From positions 1 to 34,007 of the forward strand of contig JAADHW010000046.1 in the NCBI GenBank assembly GCA_013151695.1: a stretch of DNA of 34,007 nt. The letters run 5' to 3'. This document shows, one piece after another, positions 16,115-25,639 of this stretch (the first letter of the stretch is position 1; each line of letters starts with the position of its first letter). A program made the translations under genes and the position numbers. Source of the stretch: Gammaproteobacteria bacterium. GTDB lineage: Bacteria > Pseudomonadota > Gammaproteobacteria > Pseudomonadales > Azotimanducaceae. The notes beneath the pieces are model-generated. The model saw nothing but the letters and a program-made list of their open reading frames with translations. It was not told the DNA's origin and did no database searches.

Positions 16115-18046
16115 GTGCAACAACATAGTGAGAGATATAAATTGATGCGGAACTACGTAGCGCATGTGCGCAACACATCGATGGTATTGGTGTTGTGGTT
16201 GGGCATCGTAGTTGTAGGTCAGGCGCAGGAATTTGACTTCGAGAAAGGTGGCTTTTCGCAACAACAAGAGGTGTTTCTAAACGTTGATGAGGCTTTCATT
16301 CTTAGTACTTCACTCTCTGACCAGGGTGAATTATTGGTTCGTTGGGACATGCCAGATGGCTATTATTTGTACCGACACCAGTTTGATTTCGAATCTAAAG
16401 ATGACACTCAAGTGGTGCTGGGCGAGCCGGTAATAGCCCCAGGCGAGGCCAAGGTAGATGAATGGTTCGGCAATGTGGAAGTTTATTATCACAACGCAGA
16501 AGCCCGTATTGCCCTGAGCCACAACGCAGATGTACAAACCCAACTGGGAATATCCTATCAAGGCTGTGCCGATGCTGGGTTGTGTTATGCGCCGGAAACC
16601 CGTTGGTTTGACTACGACGGCGCAACCTTAATTCCCGTCTCCGCGGTGAGCGAGAAACCTATCGCGAGCACCACATTAGACAACCTGCCCGAGGTTGCAG
16701 CAACAGAAGAGCAGTTGTTGGCGGGAATTTTAGCCAACGACACCATGTTATATGCGCTGGCGTTATTTTTTATTGCAGGCATTGGTTTGGCATTTACGCC
16801 CTGTGTGCTGCCCATGGTGCCTATCTTATCCAGCATTATTGTTGGTGAGGGTGAAGGCATATCCAAACAACGAGCATTTACATTGTCATTGGCTTATGTA
16901 CTTGGCATGGCGTTGACTTATGCAGCACTGGGCACCGCAGTGGGTCAACTTGGTGCAGACCTGAATCTACAAGCTGCCTTGCAATCAACGCCGATATTGG
17001 TGTTTTTCGCCTTTATTTTTGTGCTGCTTTCGCTGTCCATGTTTGGCTTTTATGAACTGCAACTTCCTCAAGCTCTGCAGAATAAGTTGAACGCCATGGG
17101 CGAAAAGCAAAAAGGCGGCAAACATGCTTCGGTATTTGTCATGGGTTCGCTGTCCAGTTTGGTGGTGTCGCCGTGTATTTCAGCGCCTCTCGCTGGAGCA
17201 TTGGTCTACATCTCTACTACCAATGATGCGTTATTAGGCGGTTCAGCATTGTTGATGCTTGGATTAGGCATGGGGGTGCCATTGATGATTGTTGGCGGCA
17301 GTGGTGGGCATTGGCTGCCGCGTGCGGGCGCCTGGATGGACAACGTTAAAGCGGTATTTGGCGTGATGTTGCTTGGGGTTGCTATTTGGCTGTTAGAACG
17401 CGTGGTACCGCCGAGCGTAACCCTCGCGCTTTGGGCGACATTGTTAATGTGTAGTGGTGTATATCTTGGCGTCTTAGACTTTGCCCCGCGCAAGGGGTTT
17501 GCTCAGTTGGCCAAGGCCGTTGGCGCGATGAGCTTTATCTGGGCCGTTTTGTTATTCATTGGCGCAGCCAGCGGTGGGATCGATCCACTAAAACCGTTAG
17601 CTAAACTGAATCAATCACAAGGTGGTGGTGCTTTGGTTGGCGCTCAAGCCAACCTTGAGGTGCACTGGATTGCGGTGAAAAGCTTAGAAGACGTTGAAGC
17701 GAAGATTGCGGCCAGTGATAAACCCGTGTTGCTCGATCTGTATGCCGATTGGTGCATTTCCTGTAAGGCGATGGAAAGGAATGTTTTTCCAGAAGCGCAG
17801 GTGGCGGCAGGGTTGGCGCAGTTCACGCTGCTGCGGGCGGATGTGACAGATAATGATGAAATAGATCGCGCGCTATTGAATAACTATGGCCTGTTTGGAC
17901 CACCGAGTTTGGTGTTTTTCTCCGAAGATGGCAGCGAAATGACCGATGTTAGGATCCAGGGAGAGGTTAATGCGCCGACGCTGGCGCGCCATCTAAACGC
18001 TGTTCTGGCTCGAATTCTAGCGATTTCGACGGGAAACTTCGCTTAA
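16115..18046 (+). CDS. dsbD: Thiol:disulfide interchange protein DsbD
   Basis: Inner-membrane protein that carries electrons from cytoplasmic thioredoxin to periplasmic oxidoreductases (DsbC/DsbG, cytochrome c maturation). All three cysteine pairs are present in order: periplasmic alpha domain YQGCADAGLCYAPE (Cys 151, 157), membrane domain FTPCVLP (230) and VSPCISAP (353), and thioredoxin-like gamma domain YADWCISCK (547, 550). Length 643 is slightly long. GTG 16115 has ggagagg 4 nt upstream; the alternatives ATG 16145 and ATG 16181 would give a shorter signal peptide, MVLVLWLGIVVVGQAQ being its core. DsbD before aroQ is a known arrangement in Pseudomonas. Confidence 0.93.
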   Translation: MQQHSERYKLMRNYVAHVRNTSMVLVLWLGIVVVGQAQEFDFEKGGFSQQQEVFLNVDEAFILSTSLSDQGELLVRWDMPDGYYLYRHQFDFESKDDTQVVLGEPVIAPGEAKVDEWFGNVEVYYHNAEARIALSHNADVQTQLGISYQGCADAGLCYAPETRWFDYDGATLIPVSAVSEKPIASTTLDNLPEVAATEEQLLAGILANDTMLYALALFFIAGIGLAFTPCVLPMVPILSSIIVGEGEGISKQRAFTLSLAYVLGMALTYAALGTAVGQLGADLNLQAALQSTPILVFFAFIFVLLSLSMFGFYELQLPQALQNKLNAMGEKQKGGKHASVFVMGSLSSLVVSPCISAPLAGALVYISTTNDALLGGSALLMLGLGMGVPLMIVGGSGGHWLPRAGAWMDNVKAVFGVMLLGVAIWLLERVVPPSVTLALWATLLMCSGVYLGVLDFAPRKGFAQLAKAVGAMSFIWAVLLFIGAASGGIDPLKPLAKLNQSQGGGALVGAQANLEVHWIAVKSLEDVEAKIAASDKPVLLDLYADWCISCKAMERNVFPEAQVAAGLAQFTLLRADVTDNDEIDRALLNNYGLFGPPSLVFFSEDGSEMTDVRIQGEVNAPTLARHLNAVLARILAISTGNFA

Positions 18047-18133
18047 AATACCGCTAAAATCCTATAACATGTGCGTAAAAATACTTCAATTAGCCCGCAA
18101 AGATCTTGCATCTTGAGGTGAATTGCGCAAAAT

Positions 18134-18157
18134 GCGCCTCTTTATGGCGGGAGGCGC
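18134..18157 (+). promoter_or_regulatory. Hairpin masking the aroQ ribosome binding site
   Basis: gcgcctc (18134-18140) pairs perfectly with gaggcgc (18151-18157). The Shine-Dalgarno sequence gggagg (18149-18154) lies partly in the right arm, 9 nt before the aroQ ATG. A competing weaker fold with upstream gcgc (18125-18128) and gagg (18115-18118) is possible. A folded leader could lower translation, but there is no direct evidence. Confidence 0.35.
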
Positions 18158-18163
18158 GTTCTC

Positions 18164-18598
18164 ATGCCGACAATATTGGTTCTACATGGACCGAACTTAA
18201 ATTTACTGGGTAGTCGAGAGCCTGAGGTATACGGTTACGACACGCTGGCGGACATTAACGCAAGCATTGTGGAACATGCCCCGCCTGGGGCCGACATTGT
18301 TACCCGTCAAAGCAACGCCGAGCACGAACTCATTGCAGCAGTACACGCCGCAAAGGAGGATGGTGTTGCGTTCATAATTATTAATCCTGGTGCATTTACG
18401 CATACCAGTATCGCTCTTAGAGATGCATTTTTAGGCGTGCAAATACCGTTCATCGAAGTACATCTGTCTAATGTGCACTCGCGCGAAGAGTTTCGGCAAC
18501 ATTCATACCTTAGCGACATTGCAGTAGGGGTGATTACTGGTCTCGGTGCACAGGGCTATATATTTGCGTTGCAGGCTGCGTGCAAATCTATTCCATAA
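18164..18598 (+). CDS. aroQ: 3-dehydroquinate dehydratase, type II
   Basis: Shikimate-pathway enzyme converting 3-dehydroquinate to 3-dehydroshikimate, dodecameric in relatives. 144 residues, normal for type II. Motifs: [20 protein letters not shown] with the catalytic Tyr, [26 protein letters not shown] (catalytic His), and [21 protein letters not shown] 18164 has gggagg 9 nt upstream. It precedes accB as in Pseudomonas. Confidence 0.96.
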   Translation: MPTILVLHGPNLNLLGSREPEVYGYDTLADINASIVEHAPPGADIVTRQSNAEHELIAAVHAAKEDGVAFIIINPGAFTHTSIALRDAFLGVQIPFIEVHLSNVHSREEFRQHSYLSDIAVGVITGLGAQGYIFALQAACKSIP

Positions 18599-18614
18599 CA
18601 GATCAGAGGGTATT

Positions 18615-19031
18615 GTGGATCTGCGTAAAATTAAGAAACTGATAGAGCTGGTAGAAGAATCAGGCATTGCTGAGCTGGAAGTATCTAGTGGCGATGAATC
18701 TGTGCGTATCGCAATGATTAGCAATACACCTCGGGTGATCAATAGCGTTCCGGTGACAGCAGCTACTGCGGTGGTTACAAGCTCATCAGCGACGAATAGC
18801 TTCGCCGTCGAGTCTCCCATGGCAGGTACGTTTTATCGATCTCCCGATCCTGAATCAGAACCTTATATAGATGTTGGCAGTACGGTGCAGGTAGGTGATG
18901 TGATCTGCGTTATTGAGAGCATGAAAATGATGCACGAAGTGCATGCAACACAGGCAGGTACGGTAGCAGAACTTTGTGTTGCTAATGCACAGCCCGTGAG
19001 CACGGGGGAAGTATTGTTTAGGTTGCTGTGA
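18615..19031 (+). CDS. accB: Biotin carboxyl carrier protein of acetyl-CoA carboxylase
   Basis: 138 residues. N-terminal helix LRKIKKLIELVEESGIAELEV, then a Ser/Thr/Ala-rich linker (~residues 40-62), then the biotinyl domain with ESMKMMHEVHA, the lysine to be biotinylated being about residue 104 (ESMKM instead of the commoner EAMKM). The start is GTG 18615 with agaggg 4 nt before; the longer frame upstream overlaps aroQ. Its partner AccC (biotin carboxylase), normally the next gene, is absent: the stop codon overlaps the prmA start (GTGA at 19028-19031). AccC must be encoded elsewhere. Confidence 0.93.
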   Translation: MDLRKIKKLIELVEESGIAELEVSSGDESVRIAMISNTPRVINSVPVTAATAVVTSSSATNSFAVESPMAGTFYRSPDPESEPYIDVGSTVQVGDVICVIESMKMMHEVHATQAGTVAELCVANAQPVSTGEVLFRLL

Positions 19032-19915
19032 GTTGGTTGCAGATAGAACTTAGCGTTGCACCGGTTGCTTTGCCCCGGCTGGAGCAGGCCCTGCTCAGCG
19101 TAGGCGCATTGTCCATTACTCTGCTCAGTGAAAGTGAAGTGCCTGTCTTAGAACCCAACCCCGGGGAGACACCACTTTGGTCGGGGATTCGCTTAAAAGC
19201 GTTGTTCGACCTTAACGTTGATATGGCACAAGTTCGCCGCAAGCTTGTCGAAACTGTAGAGCTGAGTGCTTGTGAACTTGAGGTGACCTTTGTTGGGAAC
19301 ACAGACTGGCTGGGTATTTCTCGGCAGCATGCAGTTAATGAAGTTTTTGCCGATCGACTTTGGCTCATGCCCAAAGATCAGCCCACCAATGCGCAATCGC
19401 ACCTTGTGCCGCTGAGGTTAGAGCCTGGCATGGCCTTTGGTTCTGGTACCCATCCAACCACGCGACTGTGCCTTGCGTGGATTGCCCAGCACGTTCACCC
19501 GGGCCAAAGGGTACTCGACTTTGGCTGTGGTTCCGGAATATTAGGTATTGCGGCAGCGCTATTGGGTGCCGAAGTGGTTGCGGTAGACCATGATGAGCAA
19601 GCGGTGATAGCGACCTTACAAAACGCGGCCTACAATGAACTAAGCGAACAACAAATAAAGGTACTTGGACTTAGCCAGTGGGATGTCCAGCAACAATACA
19701 ATTCTTTCGATGTTTTGGTGGCCAACATATTGGCTGGGCCCCTAAAACAATTGGCACCGAATTTTGAATACGTGATGAAACAGGATAAGGCGGCAATTAT
19801 TCTGTCGGGTTTGCTGCTTGACCAAGGCGAAGATGTCATGCGTAGTTATGCATCAACTTCTTTTACAACGCCCTCGAGCGAGGCTGGTTGGTTGTGTTTG
19901 ATTGGTCATGTCTGA
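19028..19915 (+). CDS. prmA: Ribosomal protein L11 methyltransferase
   Basis: SAM-dependent enzyme that methylates ribosomal protein L11, 295 residues. Rossmann SAM site VLDFGCGSGILGIAAALLGA, the acidic turn VDHDEQAV, and the signature AFGSGTHPTTRLCL and ANILAGPLKQLAP are all visible. The N-terminal ~100 residues are the L11-binding domain. Start GTG 19028 overlaps the accB TGA by 4 nt and has no separate clear ribosome binding site, so translation probably depends on accB. It also overlaps the next gene by 8 nt. Confidence 0.95.
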   Translation: MSWLQIELSVAPVALPRLEQALLSVGALSITLLSESEVPVLEPNPGETPLWSGIRLKALFDLNVDMAQVRRKLVETVELSACELEVTFVGNTDWLGISRQHAVNEVFADRLWLMPKDQPTNAQSHLVPLRLEPGMAFGSGTHPTTRLCLAWIAQHVHPGQRVLDFGCGSGILGIAAALLGAEVVAVDHDEQAVIATLQNAAYNELSEQQIKVLGLSQWDVQQQYNSFDVLVANILAGPLKQLAPNFEYVMKQDKAAIILSGLLLDQGEDVMRSYASTSFTTPSSEAGWLCLIGHV

Positions 19916-21167
19916 AGACGCCCTAGATCCCTTAGTTACGCAGTGCCCAAACTGTGATACGCGCTTTCGGGTGACTGAGCAACAGTTGCGCGTAGCTTCT
20001 GGCCGGGTACGTTGTGGTGCTTGTTTGACCGTTTTTGAGGGTACAAGCTACCTGTTGATAGATGGCGAACCTTTAGCGTCTGGCGACAGCGAAGATGACG
20101 TGGATGCACTGCTTGATGAGATTGCGAGTTCTCCAGAGAAGGCAGATCTGCATGATGCCAGCGAGGCTTCGCAGGATGACGCGGCGAGCCCCTCGGAACA
20201 CGCTGATCTAGATGCACTAGAAGCCGACCTCATGGCAGAGTTACGCGGCGAGCCAACACCTACTGCGGCAAACGTCAGTGACGTAGCGGAAGAAAAACAA
20301 CAGGAGAGCCTAAAAGAGATCACAGTTGAGGCCAGCGAAGAACCCTCAATACAATCGGCAGAGCCGAAAGAGTCGGATGACTTGGATAAGGATGATGCTG
20401 ATAAGGATGACGCTGATAAGGATGACTCTGATGGGGATGATTCTGATAAGAATGAATCGTCTGCCTGGTCTGACGATATCGTCGAAGATGCTTGGTCCGA
20501 AAGTGCTGACGCCGAGGGTGAGTTAGAGGGCCAAGGTGAGCATAAAGCTGGGCAACCCCCGCAACTTCAGGTTACTGAAACATCGATATCGCCTGAACCA
20601 AGGCGCCCAAATGTGCCCGATGAATCTGCGGCGGTCGCATCGCTTTCCTTACCTTCGCCTTCATTATTAGAAGATGACGCCAATTTGCAAGCACCTCGAC
20701 AACGAGTTTGGGTCAGTTGGTTGTTGCTATTTTTGGGGCTCGTTGCACTACCGGCTCAAGTTTTATGGTTTCAATTCGACAGTTGGGGAAAGGACGACGC
20801 CTTTCGTCCGTTGTATGCACAAATTTGCGGCGTGGTGGGATGTGAGCTGCCGATTAAGCATGACGTGAGCCTGATCAGTGCTAAAGATGCAGTGCTTAGG
20901 GATCATCCCGACCGAGATGACGCTCTAATATACGATGCTTTGCTCATCAATAATGCAGATTTTCCGCAACCTTTCCCGATCATCGAGCTGATACTCACTT
21001 CTTTGAATGGCAATCTAGTCGCGGGCCGTCGATTTCAGCCCGGTGAATACTTGCGTGGCGAAGTGGTGGCGCAGCAAATGATGCAGCCTCGAACACCAGT
21101 GCATATTTCTATTCAAATGCAAGACCCGGGGGAAGACAGTTTGAACTACCGAGTCGTTTTTCGGTGA
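19908..21167 (+). CDS. Zinc-ribbon and DUF3426 membrane protein
   Basis: 419 residues. Residues ~13-45 are a MJ0042-type zinc ribbon (CPNCDTRFRVTEQQLRV then RCGACLTVF; four cysteines). A long acidic, low-complexity linker follows, containing a five-residue repeat. A single membrane helix (VSWLLLFLGLVALPAQVLW) leads to a C-terminal DUF3426 domain, probably periplasmic. Function is unknown; the gene is conserved beside prmA and dusB in gammaproteobacteria. Start ATG 19908 lies inside prmA (8-nt overlap) and is preferred to TTG 19902. Confidence 0.9.
   Translation: MSEDALDPLVTQCPNCDTRFRVTEQQLRVASGRVRCGACLTVFEGTSYLLIDGEPLASGDSEDDVDALLDEIASSPEKADLHDASEASQDDAASPSEHADLDALEADLMAELRGEPTPTAANVSDVAEEKQQESLKEITVEASEEPSIQSAEPKESDDLDKDDADKDDADKDDSDGDDSDKNESSAWSDDIVEDAWSESADAEGELEGQGEHKAGQPPQLQVTETSISPEPRRPNVPDESAAVASLSLPSPSLLEDDANLQAPRQRVWVSWLLLFLGLVALPAQVLWFQFDSWGKDDAFRPLYAQICGVVGCELPIKHDVSLISAKDAVLRDHPDRDDALIYDALLINNADFPQPFPIIELILTSLNGNLVAGRRFQPGEYLRGEVVAQQMMQPRTPVHISIQMQDPGEDSLNYRVVFR
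20385..20459. repeat. 15-bp in-frame tandem repeats (DKDDA)
   Basis: Five units of 15 bp (consensus gataaggatgacgct) at 20385-20399, 20400-20414, 20415-20429, 20430-20444 and 20445-20459. They code DKDDA, DKDDA, DKDDS, DGDDS and DKNES inside the acidic linker of the zinc-ribbon protein. The period is a multiple of three, so slipped copies change length in frame. Confidence 0.95.
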
Positions 21168-21291
21168 CTGCGCTCTCGTGGCCAAATAGTGGGTGCAGAT
21201 AGGTAGGTGGCCGATGGTTAAGTAAAAGGCTTGCGCTTAGGTGTCGTGGCGCTGTTTACTAGCCGGCCAAAACATTTTGATGGAAACTAAC

Positions 21292-21663
21292 ATGCTTGGA
21301 TATGTAACAATCGGTGTAAGCGACATGGCGAGCGCCGAAAGCTTCTACGGTCCTCTACTTGCTGAAGTAGGCGCCACGCAACTGTTTGGTCAAGATCGCA
21401 TCAAGTTCTACGGCACAGGTCCGGATGCTGCAATGTTGGCCATTTGTACCCCCTACGATGAGCAGGCACCGAACTGTGGAAACGGCAACATGATTGCGAT
21501 TCCGGGTGGCTCACGCGAAGGTGTAGACAAACTTTATGCAAAAGCAATGGAGTTGGGCGCCAAGGATGAAGGTGAGCCTGGCGATCGCCTGCCGATCTTC
21601 TACGGAGGGTATGTGCGCGACCCCGACGGAAATAAGTTGTGCTTTTTCGAAATGAAAATGTAA
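21292..21663 (+). CDS. VOC family (glyoxalase/bleomycin-resistance fold) protein
   Basis: Small cytoplasmic vicinal-oxygen-chelate protein, 123 residues from the chosen start. It opens MLGYVTIGVSDMASAESFY, typical of the family, and closes with VRDPDGNKLCFFEMKM. Metal-ligand candidates are the late acidic residue in this ending and others not all clear; function unknown. ATG 21292 has a tgga site 7-8 nt upstream and matches the family start; ATG 21280 would add four residues. It is inserted in the conserved prmA-dusB block. Confidence 0.82.
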   Translation: MLGYVTIGVSDMASAESFYGPLLAEVGATQLFGQDRIKFYGTGPDAAMLAICTPYDEQAPNCGNGNMIAIPGGSREGVDKLYAKAMELGAKDEGEPGDRLPIFYGGYVRDPDGNKLCFFEMKM

Positions 21664-21677
21664 CATTTGACCCCGAG

Positions 21678-21710
21678 CTGGGGGCACTTTGTGTTCCCAG
21701 TATCCACTTT
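21678..21710 (+). terminator. Possible terminator after the VOC gene
   Basis: ctgggggcac (21678-21687) pairs with gtgttcccag (21691-21700), including two G-U pairs, with a three-base loop. Only a short T-run (cttttag region near 21707-21710) follows, so termination efficiency is uncertain. It sits 54 bp before dusB. Confidence 0.4.
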
Positions 21711-21753
21711 TAGCGAGTATGATGTGCGACCTTGCCGTTACATCCAACACTGC

Positions 21754-22728
21754 ATGCACATCGGTCCCTTCAAACTACGAAACAATATCGCTCTAGCGCC
21801 TATGGCGGGTCTTACAGATGTCCCGTTTCGCAGCCTTGCGTGGCGGTTCGGGGTTGGCTATATGGTCAGCGAGATGGTCGCAAGTCAACCTCAGCTTTGG
21901 GATACGGGTAAGAGTAGCTTGCGACGTGTGCCGGTGCCTGGGGCCTTTCCGGTGGCTGTGCAAATCGCGGGTACAGAACCTCAAGTGATGGCAGACGCCG
22001 CTAGGCGACATGTTGATTCAGGAGTCCAGGTGATCGATATCAACTTTGGTTGCCCGGCGAAGAAGGTTTGTAAGAAATCAGCAGGTTCGGCATTGTTGGC
22101 AGATAGCGCCCAAATCGGCCGAATTGTAGAAGCGGTAGCACGGGCCGTCGATGTGCCAGTTACTGTTAAAACTCGCACCGGGCTAACTCCCAACGATGAT
22201 TTGGGTGTTGTTGCGGGGGTTATCGCTGCAGCTGCGGGTGCGCAGCTCATTGTCATGCATGGCCGCAGTAAAGGGTGCAAATTTGTCGGCCAAATCGATT
22301 ATCGAAATGTTCGTAGGTTAAAACAGGCGGTGAGTATTCCTGTTTTAGTCAATGGTGATATCACCGATGTAGCTTCTGCGGCGATAGCGCTAGAACAATC
22401 ACAAGCAGATGGTCTGATGATTGGGCGCGCAGCGATCGGGCGGCCTTGGCTGTTTGCTGAACTCGCTGGCAGTGATGTGCCTTCATTGCGAGAAAAATGG
22501 CAAGTTGTGTTAGCGCATATCTGCGCTATGCATGAATTTTACGGAGAAGAAGCAGGGGTGCGAATTGCCCGCAAACACATAGCGGCATATTTCGCTGAAC
22601 TCGGCGTGGCAAAACCTACCCGAACAATGCAGACCATAGCTAAAGCCGATGAACAAATCTCCATGCTTCGTCAGATCGCGGACAGGCAATTGATTGATGA
22701 CGCGCAGAACTTGGTGGATGCGGCCTAA
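21754..22728 (+). CDS. dusB: tRNA-dihydrouridine synthase B
   Basis: FMN-dependent enzyme reducing uridine to dihydrouridine in the tRNA D-loop. 324 residues from ATG 21754; the frame open upstream to 21667 adds 29 non-conserved residues. Motifs: LAPMAGLTDVPFRSL (FMN and substrate contact), NFGCPAKKVCKKSAGSALL with the catalytic cysteine, VKTRTGL, MHGRSK, and the C-terminal helical domain RIARKHIAAYFA. In most relatives fis follows immediately; here it does not. Confidence 0.95.
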   Translation: MHIGPFKLRNNIALAPMAGLTDVPFRSLAWRFGVGYMVSEMVASQPQLWDTGKSSLRRVPVPGAFPVAVQIAGTEPQVMADAARRHVDSGVQVIDINFGCPAKKVCKKSAGSALLADSAQIGRIVEAVARAVDVPVTVKTRTGLTPNDDLGVVAGVIAAAAGAQLIVMHGRSKGCKFVGQIDYRNVRRLKQAVSIPVLVNGDITDVASAAIALEQSQADGLMIGRAAIGRPWLFAELAGSDVPSLREKWQVVLAHICAMHEFYGEEAGVRIARKHIAAYFAELGVAKPTRTMQTIAKADEQISMLRQIADRQLIDDAQNLVDAA

Positions 22729-22776
22729 CGTCGGCAGGTTTCTCGAATAGTCGACCAACAATTAGAAATAGGGGGA

Positions 22777-24324
22777 ATGGTGCCAGGGATAGAGGTACGG
22801 CGGGCGCTAATAAGTGTTTCAGATAAGACAGGTATTGTTGAGCTGGGTAAAGGGTTAGCGGCAGCAGGTGTAGAAATATTATCCACCGGCGGCACGTTTC
22901 GGGTTTTGAATGAAGCTGGAATCGTTGTAACAGAAGTTTCTGACTATACCGGTTTTCCAGAGATGATGGACGGGCGGGTTAAGACACTTCACCCTAAGGT
23001 ACATGGGGGGATTTTAGGCAGACGGGCTGTAGATGACGATGTCATGGCTGAGCACGGAATTGCACCCATCGACATGGTAGTGGTCAACCTCTACCCCTTT
23101 GCAGCGACAATTCAACGTGAAGATTGTACAGAACAACTGGCCATTGAAAATATTGATATCGGTGGACCTGCCATGCTGCGATCTTCAGCTAAGAACCACC
23201 AAGATGTGTTAGTGGTGGTTGACCCTGCAGACTATGAACACGTGTTAGCAAAGCTGACGGAAAGCATAGACTATGATATGCGACGGCAATTCGCCGTCAA
23301 AGCATTTAGGCACACAGCCCAATACGATGCCACTGTTGCAGCGTATCTTGGTGCGTCTGAAGCACTTCCAGACAGCATCACGTTGACCTTTAGTAAGATG
23401 AATGAAATGCGCTACGGGGAAAACCCTCATCAGCAAGCGGCATTCTACACTGAGGTGACTGGTACCAAGAGTGGCAATATTGCCAATTACCAACAATTTC
23501 AAGGTAAGACACTTTCTTATAACAATATTGCAGATACAGATGCAGCGTTGGAATGTGTGAAAGTGTTTGATGAGCCAGCCTGCGTCATAGTGAAACATGC
23601 TAATCCTTGTGGGGTTGGCGTGGCCGGCGATATCAGTGACGCGTACAATAAGGCGTTCGACACAGATACCAGCTCTGCGTTCGGCGGCATCATTGCCTTC
23701 AACCGGCCTTTGAGCGGGCCGCTCTTGGCGCATATTTTGGAGCGCCAGTTTGTTGAAGTCGTAATTGCCCCCACTGTGCAGGCAGATGCTGTGGAAGTTG
23801 CCAAGCAGAAAAAAAATGTACGTTTATTAGCTTGTGGCAAATTTACTGGTTTGTCTCGGGGCATAGACTTTAAGCGGGTAGGCGGTGGCTTGCTGGTACA
23901 AAGCGCAGACGAAATGTGTCTGGATGATAATGCATTAAAAGTTGTCACGCAGACTCAGCCCACCCAGCAACAAATGCAGGATCTTATGTTTGCCTGGAAG
24001 GTGGCTTGGTTTGTTAAATCTAACGCGATTGTTTATGCCAGAGATTTACAAACTGTAGGGGTTGGCGCAGGTCAAATGGCACGGGTGATGAGTGCGAAAA
24101 TAGCTGGAATGAAGGCTCAAGAAGCCGGTATTCCAGTGGCTGGTGCGGTGATGGCATCTGACGCATTTTTTCCTTTCCGTGACAGCATAGATGCTGCTGC
24201 TGCTGATGGTATCAGTGCCGTTATTCAACCCGGCGGTTCTATGCGAGATGGTGAAGTTATCGAAGCCGCTAACGAACATGGTCTGGCAATGGTATTTACC
24301 GGTGTTCGTCATTTTCGACACTAA
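22777..24324 (+). CDS. purH: Bifunctional AICAR formyltransferase/IMP cyclohydrolase
   Basis: Catalyses the last two steps of de novo purine synthesis to IMP. 515 residues, normal. N-terminal IMP cyclohydrolase domain ([39 protein letters not shown]) followed by the formyltransferase domain ([34 protein letters not shown], ending in GVRHFRH). Start ATG 22777 sits just behind ggggg; GTG 22780 is also possible. purD follows after 40 bp, so one operon. Confidence 0.97.
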   Translation: MVPGIEVRRALISVSDKTGIVELGKGLAAAGVEILSTGGTFRVLNEAGIVVTEVSDYTGFPEMMDGRVKTLHPKVHGGILGRRAVDDDVMAEHGIAPIDMVVVNLYPFAATIQREDCTEQLAIENIDIGGPAMLRSSAKNHQDVLVVVDPADYEHVLAKLTESIDYDMRRQFAVKAFRHTAQYDATVAAYLGASEALPDSITLTFSKMNEMRYGENPHQQAAFYTEVTGTKSGNIANYQQFQGKTLSYNNIADTDAALECVKVFDEPACVIVKHANPCGVGVAGDISDAYNKAFDTDTSSAFGGIIAFNRPLSGPLLAHILERQFVEVVIAPTVQADAVEVAKQKKNVRLLACGKFTGLSRGIDFKRVGGGLLVQSADEMCLDDNALKVVTQTQPTQQQMQDLMFAWKVAWFVKSNAIVYARDLQTVGVGAGQMARVMSAKIAGMKAQEAGIPVAGAVMASDAFFPFRDSIDAAAADGISAVIQPGGSMRDGEVIEAANEHGLAMVFTGVRHFRH

Positions 24325-24364
24325 GAAATGAACGTGGCAATTTAACCAACACGAGGAATAGGTG

Positions 24365-25639
24365 ATGAAGGTATTGGTGATTGGAGCAGGCGGGCGAGAG
24401 CATGCGCTGGCCTGGCGTCTAAGCCAAAGTGCTGGGGTTGAAGAGGTATTGGTTGCCCCGGGTAACGCAGGTACAGGGCTAGAAGAAGGCCTGCGTAACG
24501 TAGATATTGCGGTCGATGAATTTGATGCGCTGTTGAATTTGGTCGAGCAAGAAAAAATTGGCTTCACGATGGTGGGTCCTGAAGTGCCACTGGTCGCTGG
24601 TATTGTTGATTATTTTGCGCAAGCCGGACACCCATGTTTTGGTCCGACCCAGGCTGCAGCTCAACTGGAAGGATCTAAATCTTTTAGCAAAGAGTTTCTG
24701 GCGCGGTATGACATTCCAACCGCAGCCTATGAATCGTTTACTGATGCTGATAAAGCCAAGGCGTTTATTTCTGCGCAAGGTGTCCCCATTGTCATCAAGG
24801 CTGACGGCTTGGCCGCAGGCAAGGGGGTGGTGGTGGCGACAAGTATTCAACAAGCTTACTCTGCTGTGGAGGCTATGCTCAGTGAAAAAGCCCTAGGTGA
24901 TGCAGGTGCAAAGGTGGTTGTTGAGGAATTTATCGCCGGTGAAGAAGCGAGTTTCATATGTTTATGTGACGGGAAAACTGCAATTCCGTTCGCATCCTCG
25001 CAAGATCACAAAGCCCGTGATGATGGAGATACAGGACCTAATACAGGCGGGATGGGGGCTTACTCTCCTGCACCGGTCATCGATGCGCAGATGCATCAAA
25101 AGGTCATGCAACAAGTCATCGAACCAACCCTTGCCGGAATGGCGGCTGATGGTATTGCCTACACAGGTTTTTTGTATGCCGGTTTAATGATCACACCCCA
25201 GGGACAACCTAAGGTCATCGAATTTAATTGCCGGTTTGGTGATCCCGAAGCACAGCCGGTGATGATGCGTCTTCAGTCTGATTTGCTCGAGGTATGTCAA
25301 AAGGCTTTGGCTGGGGAGTTGGCGGGTACCCAACTCGAATTTGATGCTCGCACAGCCTTAGGGGTGGTGATGGCCGCCGGTGGTTATCCGCAAAGCTATG
25401 ACAAAGGCGAACCAATCAGTGGTTTAGACAAAGAATTGTTTGACACCAAGGTATTTCATGCGGGTACGGCGATGCATGCCAATGAGGTTGTTACCAATGG
25501 CGGGCGGGTTCTTTGTGTGGTGGGTCTCGGTGCGAGCGTGTCCAATGCCCAAGCGCGCGCATATGAGCGTGTGGATACTATTGGCTGGCGTAATCAATAC
25601 TACCGTAAAGATATTGGGCATCGTGCATTAAACCGTTAG
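24365..25639 (+). CDS. purD: Phosphoribosylamine-glycine ligase (GARS)
   Basis: Second step of de novo purine synthesis: joins glycine to phosphoribosylamine with ATP. 424 residues. ATP-grasp features: LVIGAGGREHALAWRL, KADGLAAGKGVVVA, SSQDHKARDDGDTGPNTGGMGAYSP (read in two parts), VIEFNCRFGDPEAQ. ATG 24365 has gaggaa upstream; the GTG three bases before is an alternative. No strong terminator is visible after the stop. Confidence 0.97.
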   Translation: MKVLVIGAGGREHALAWRLSQSAGVEEVLVAPGNAGTGLEEGLRNVDIAVDEFDALLNLVEQEKIGFTMVGPEVPLVAGIVDYFAQAGHPCFGPTQAAAQLEGSKSFSKEFLARYDIPTAAYESFTDADKAKAFISAQGVPIVIKADGLAAGKGVVVATSIQQAYSAVEAMLSEKALGDAGAKVVVEEFIAGEEASFICLCDGKTAIPFASSQDHKARDDGDTGPNTGGMGAYSPAPVIDAQMHQKVMQQVIEPTLAGMAADGIAYTGFLYAGLMITPQGQPKVIEFNCRFGDPEAQPVMMRLQSDLLEVCQKALAGELAGTQLEFDARTALGVVMAAGGYPQSYDKGEPISGLDKELFDTKVFHAGTAMHANEVVTNGGRVLCVVGLGASVSNAQARAYERVDTIGWRNQYYRKDIGHRALNR

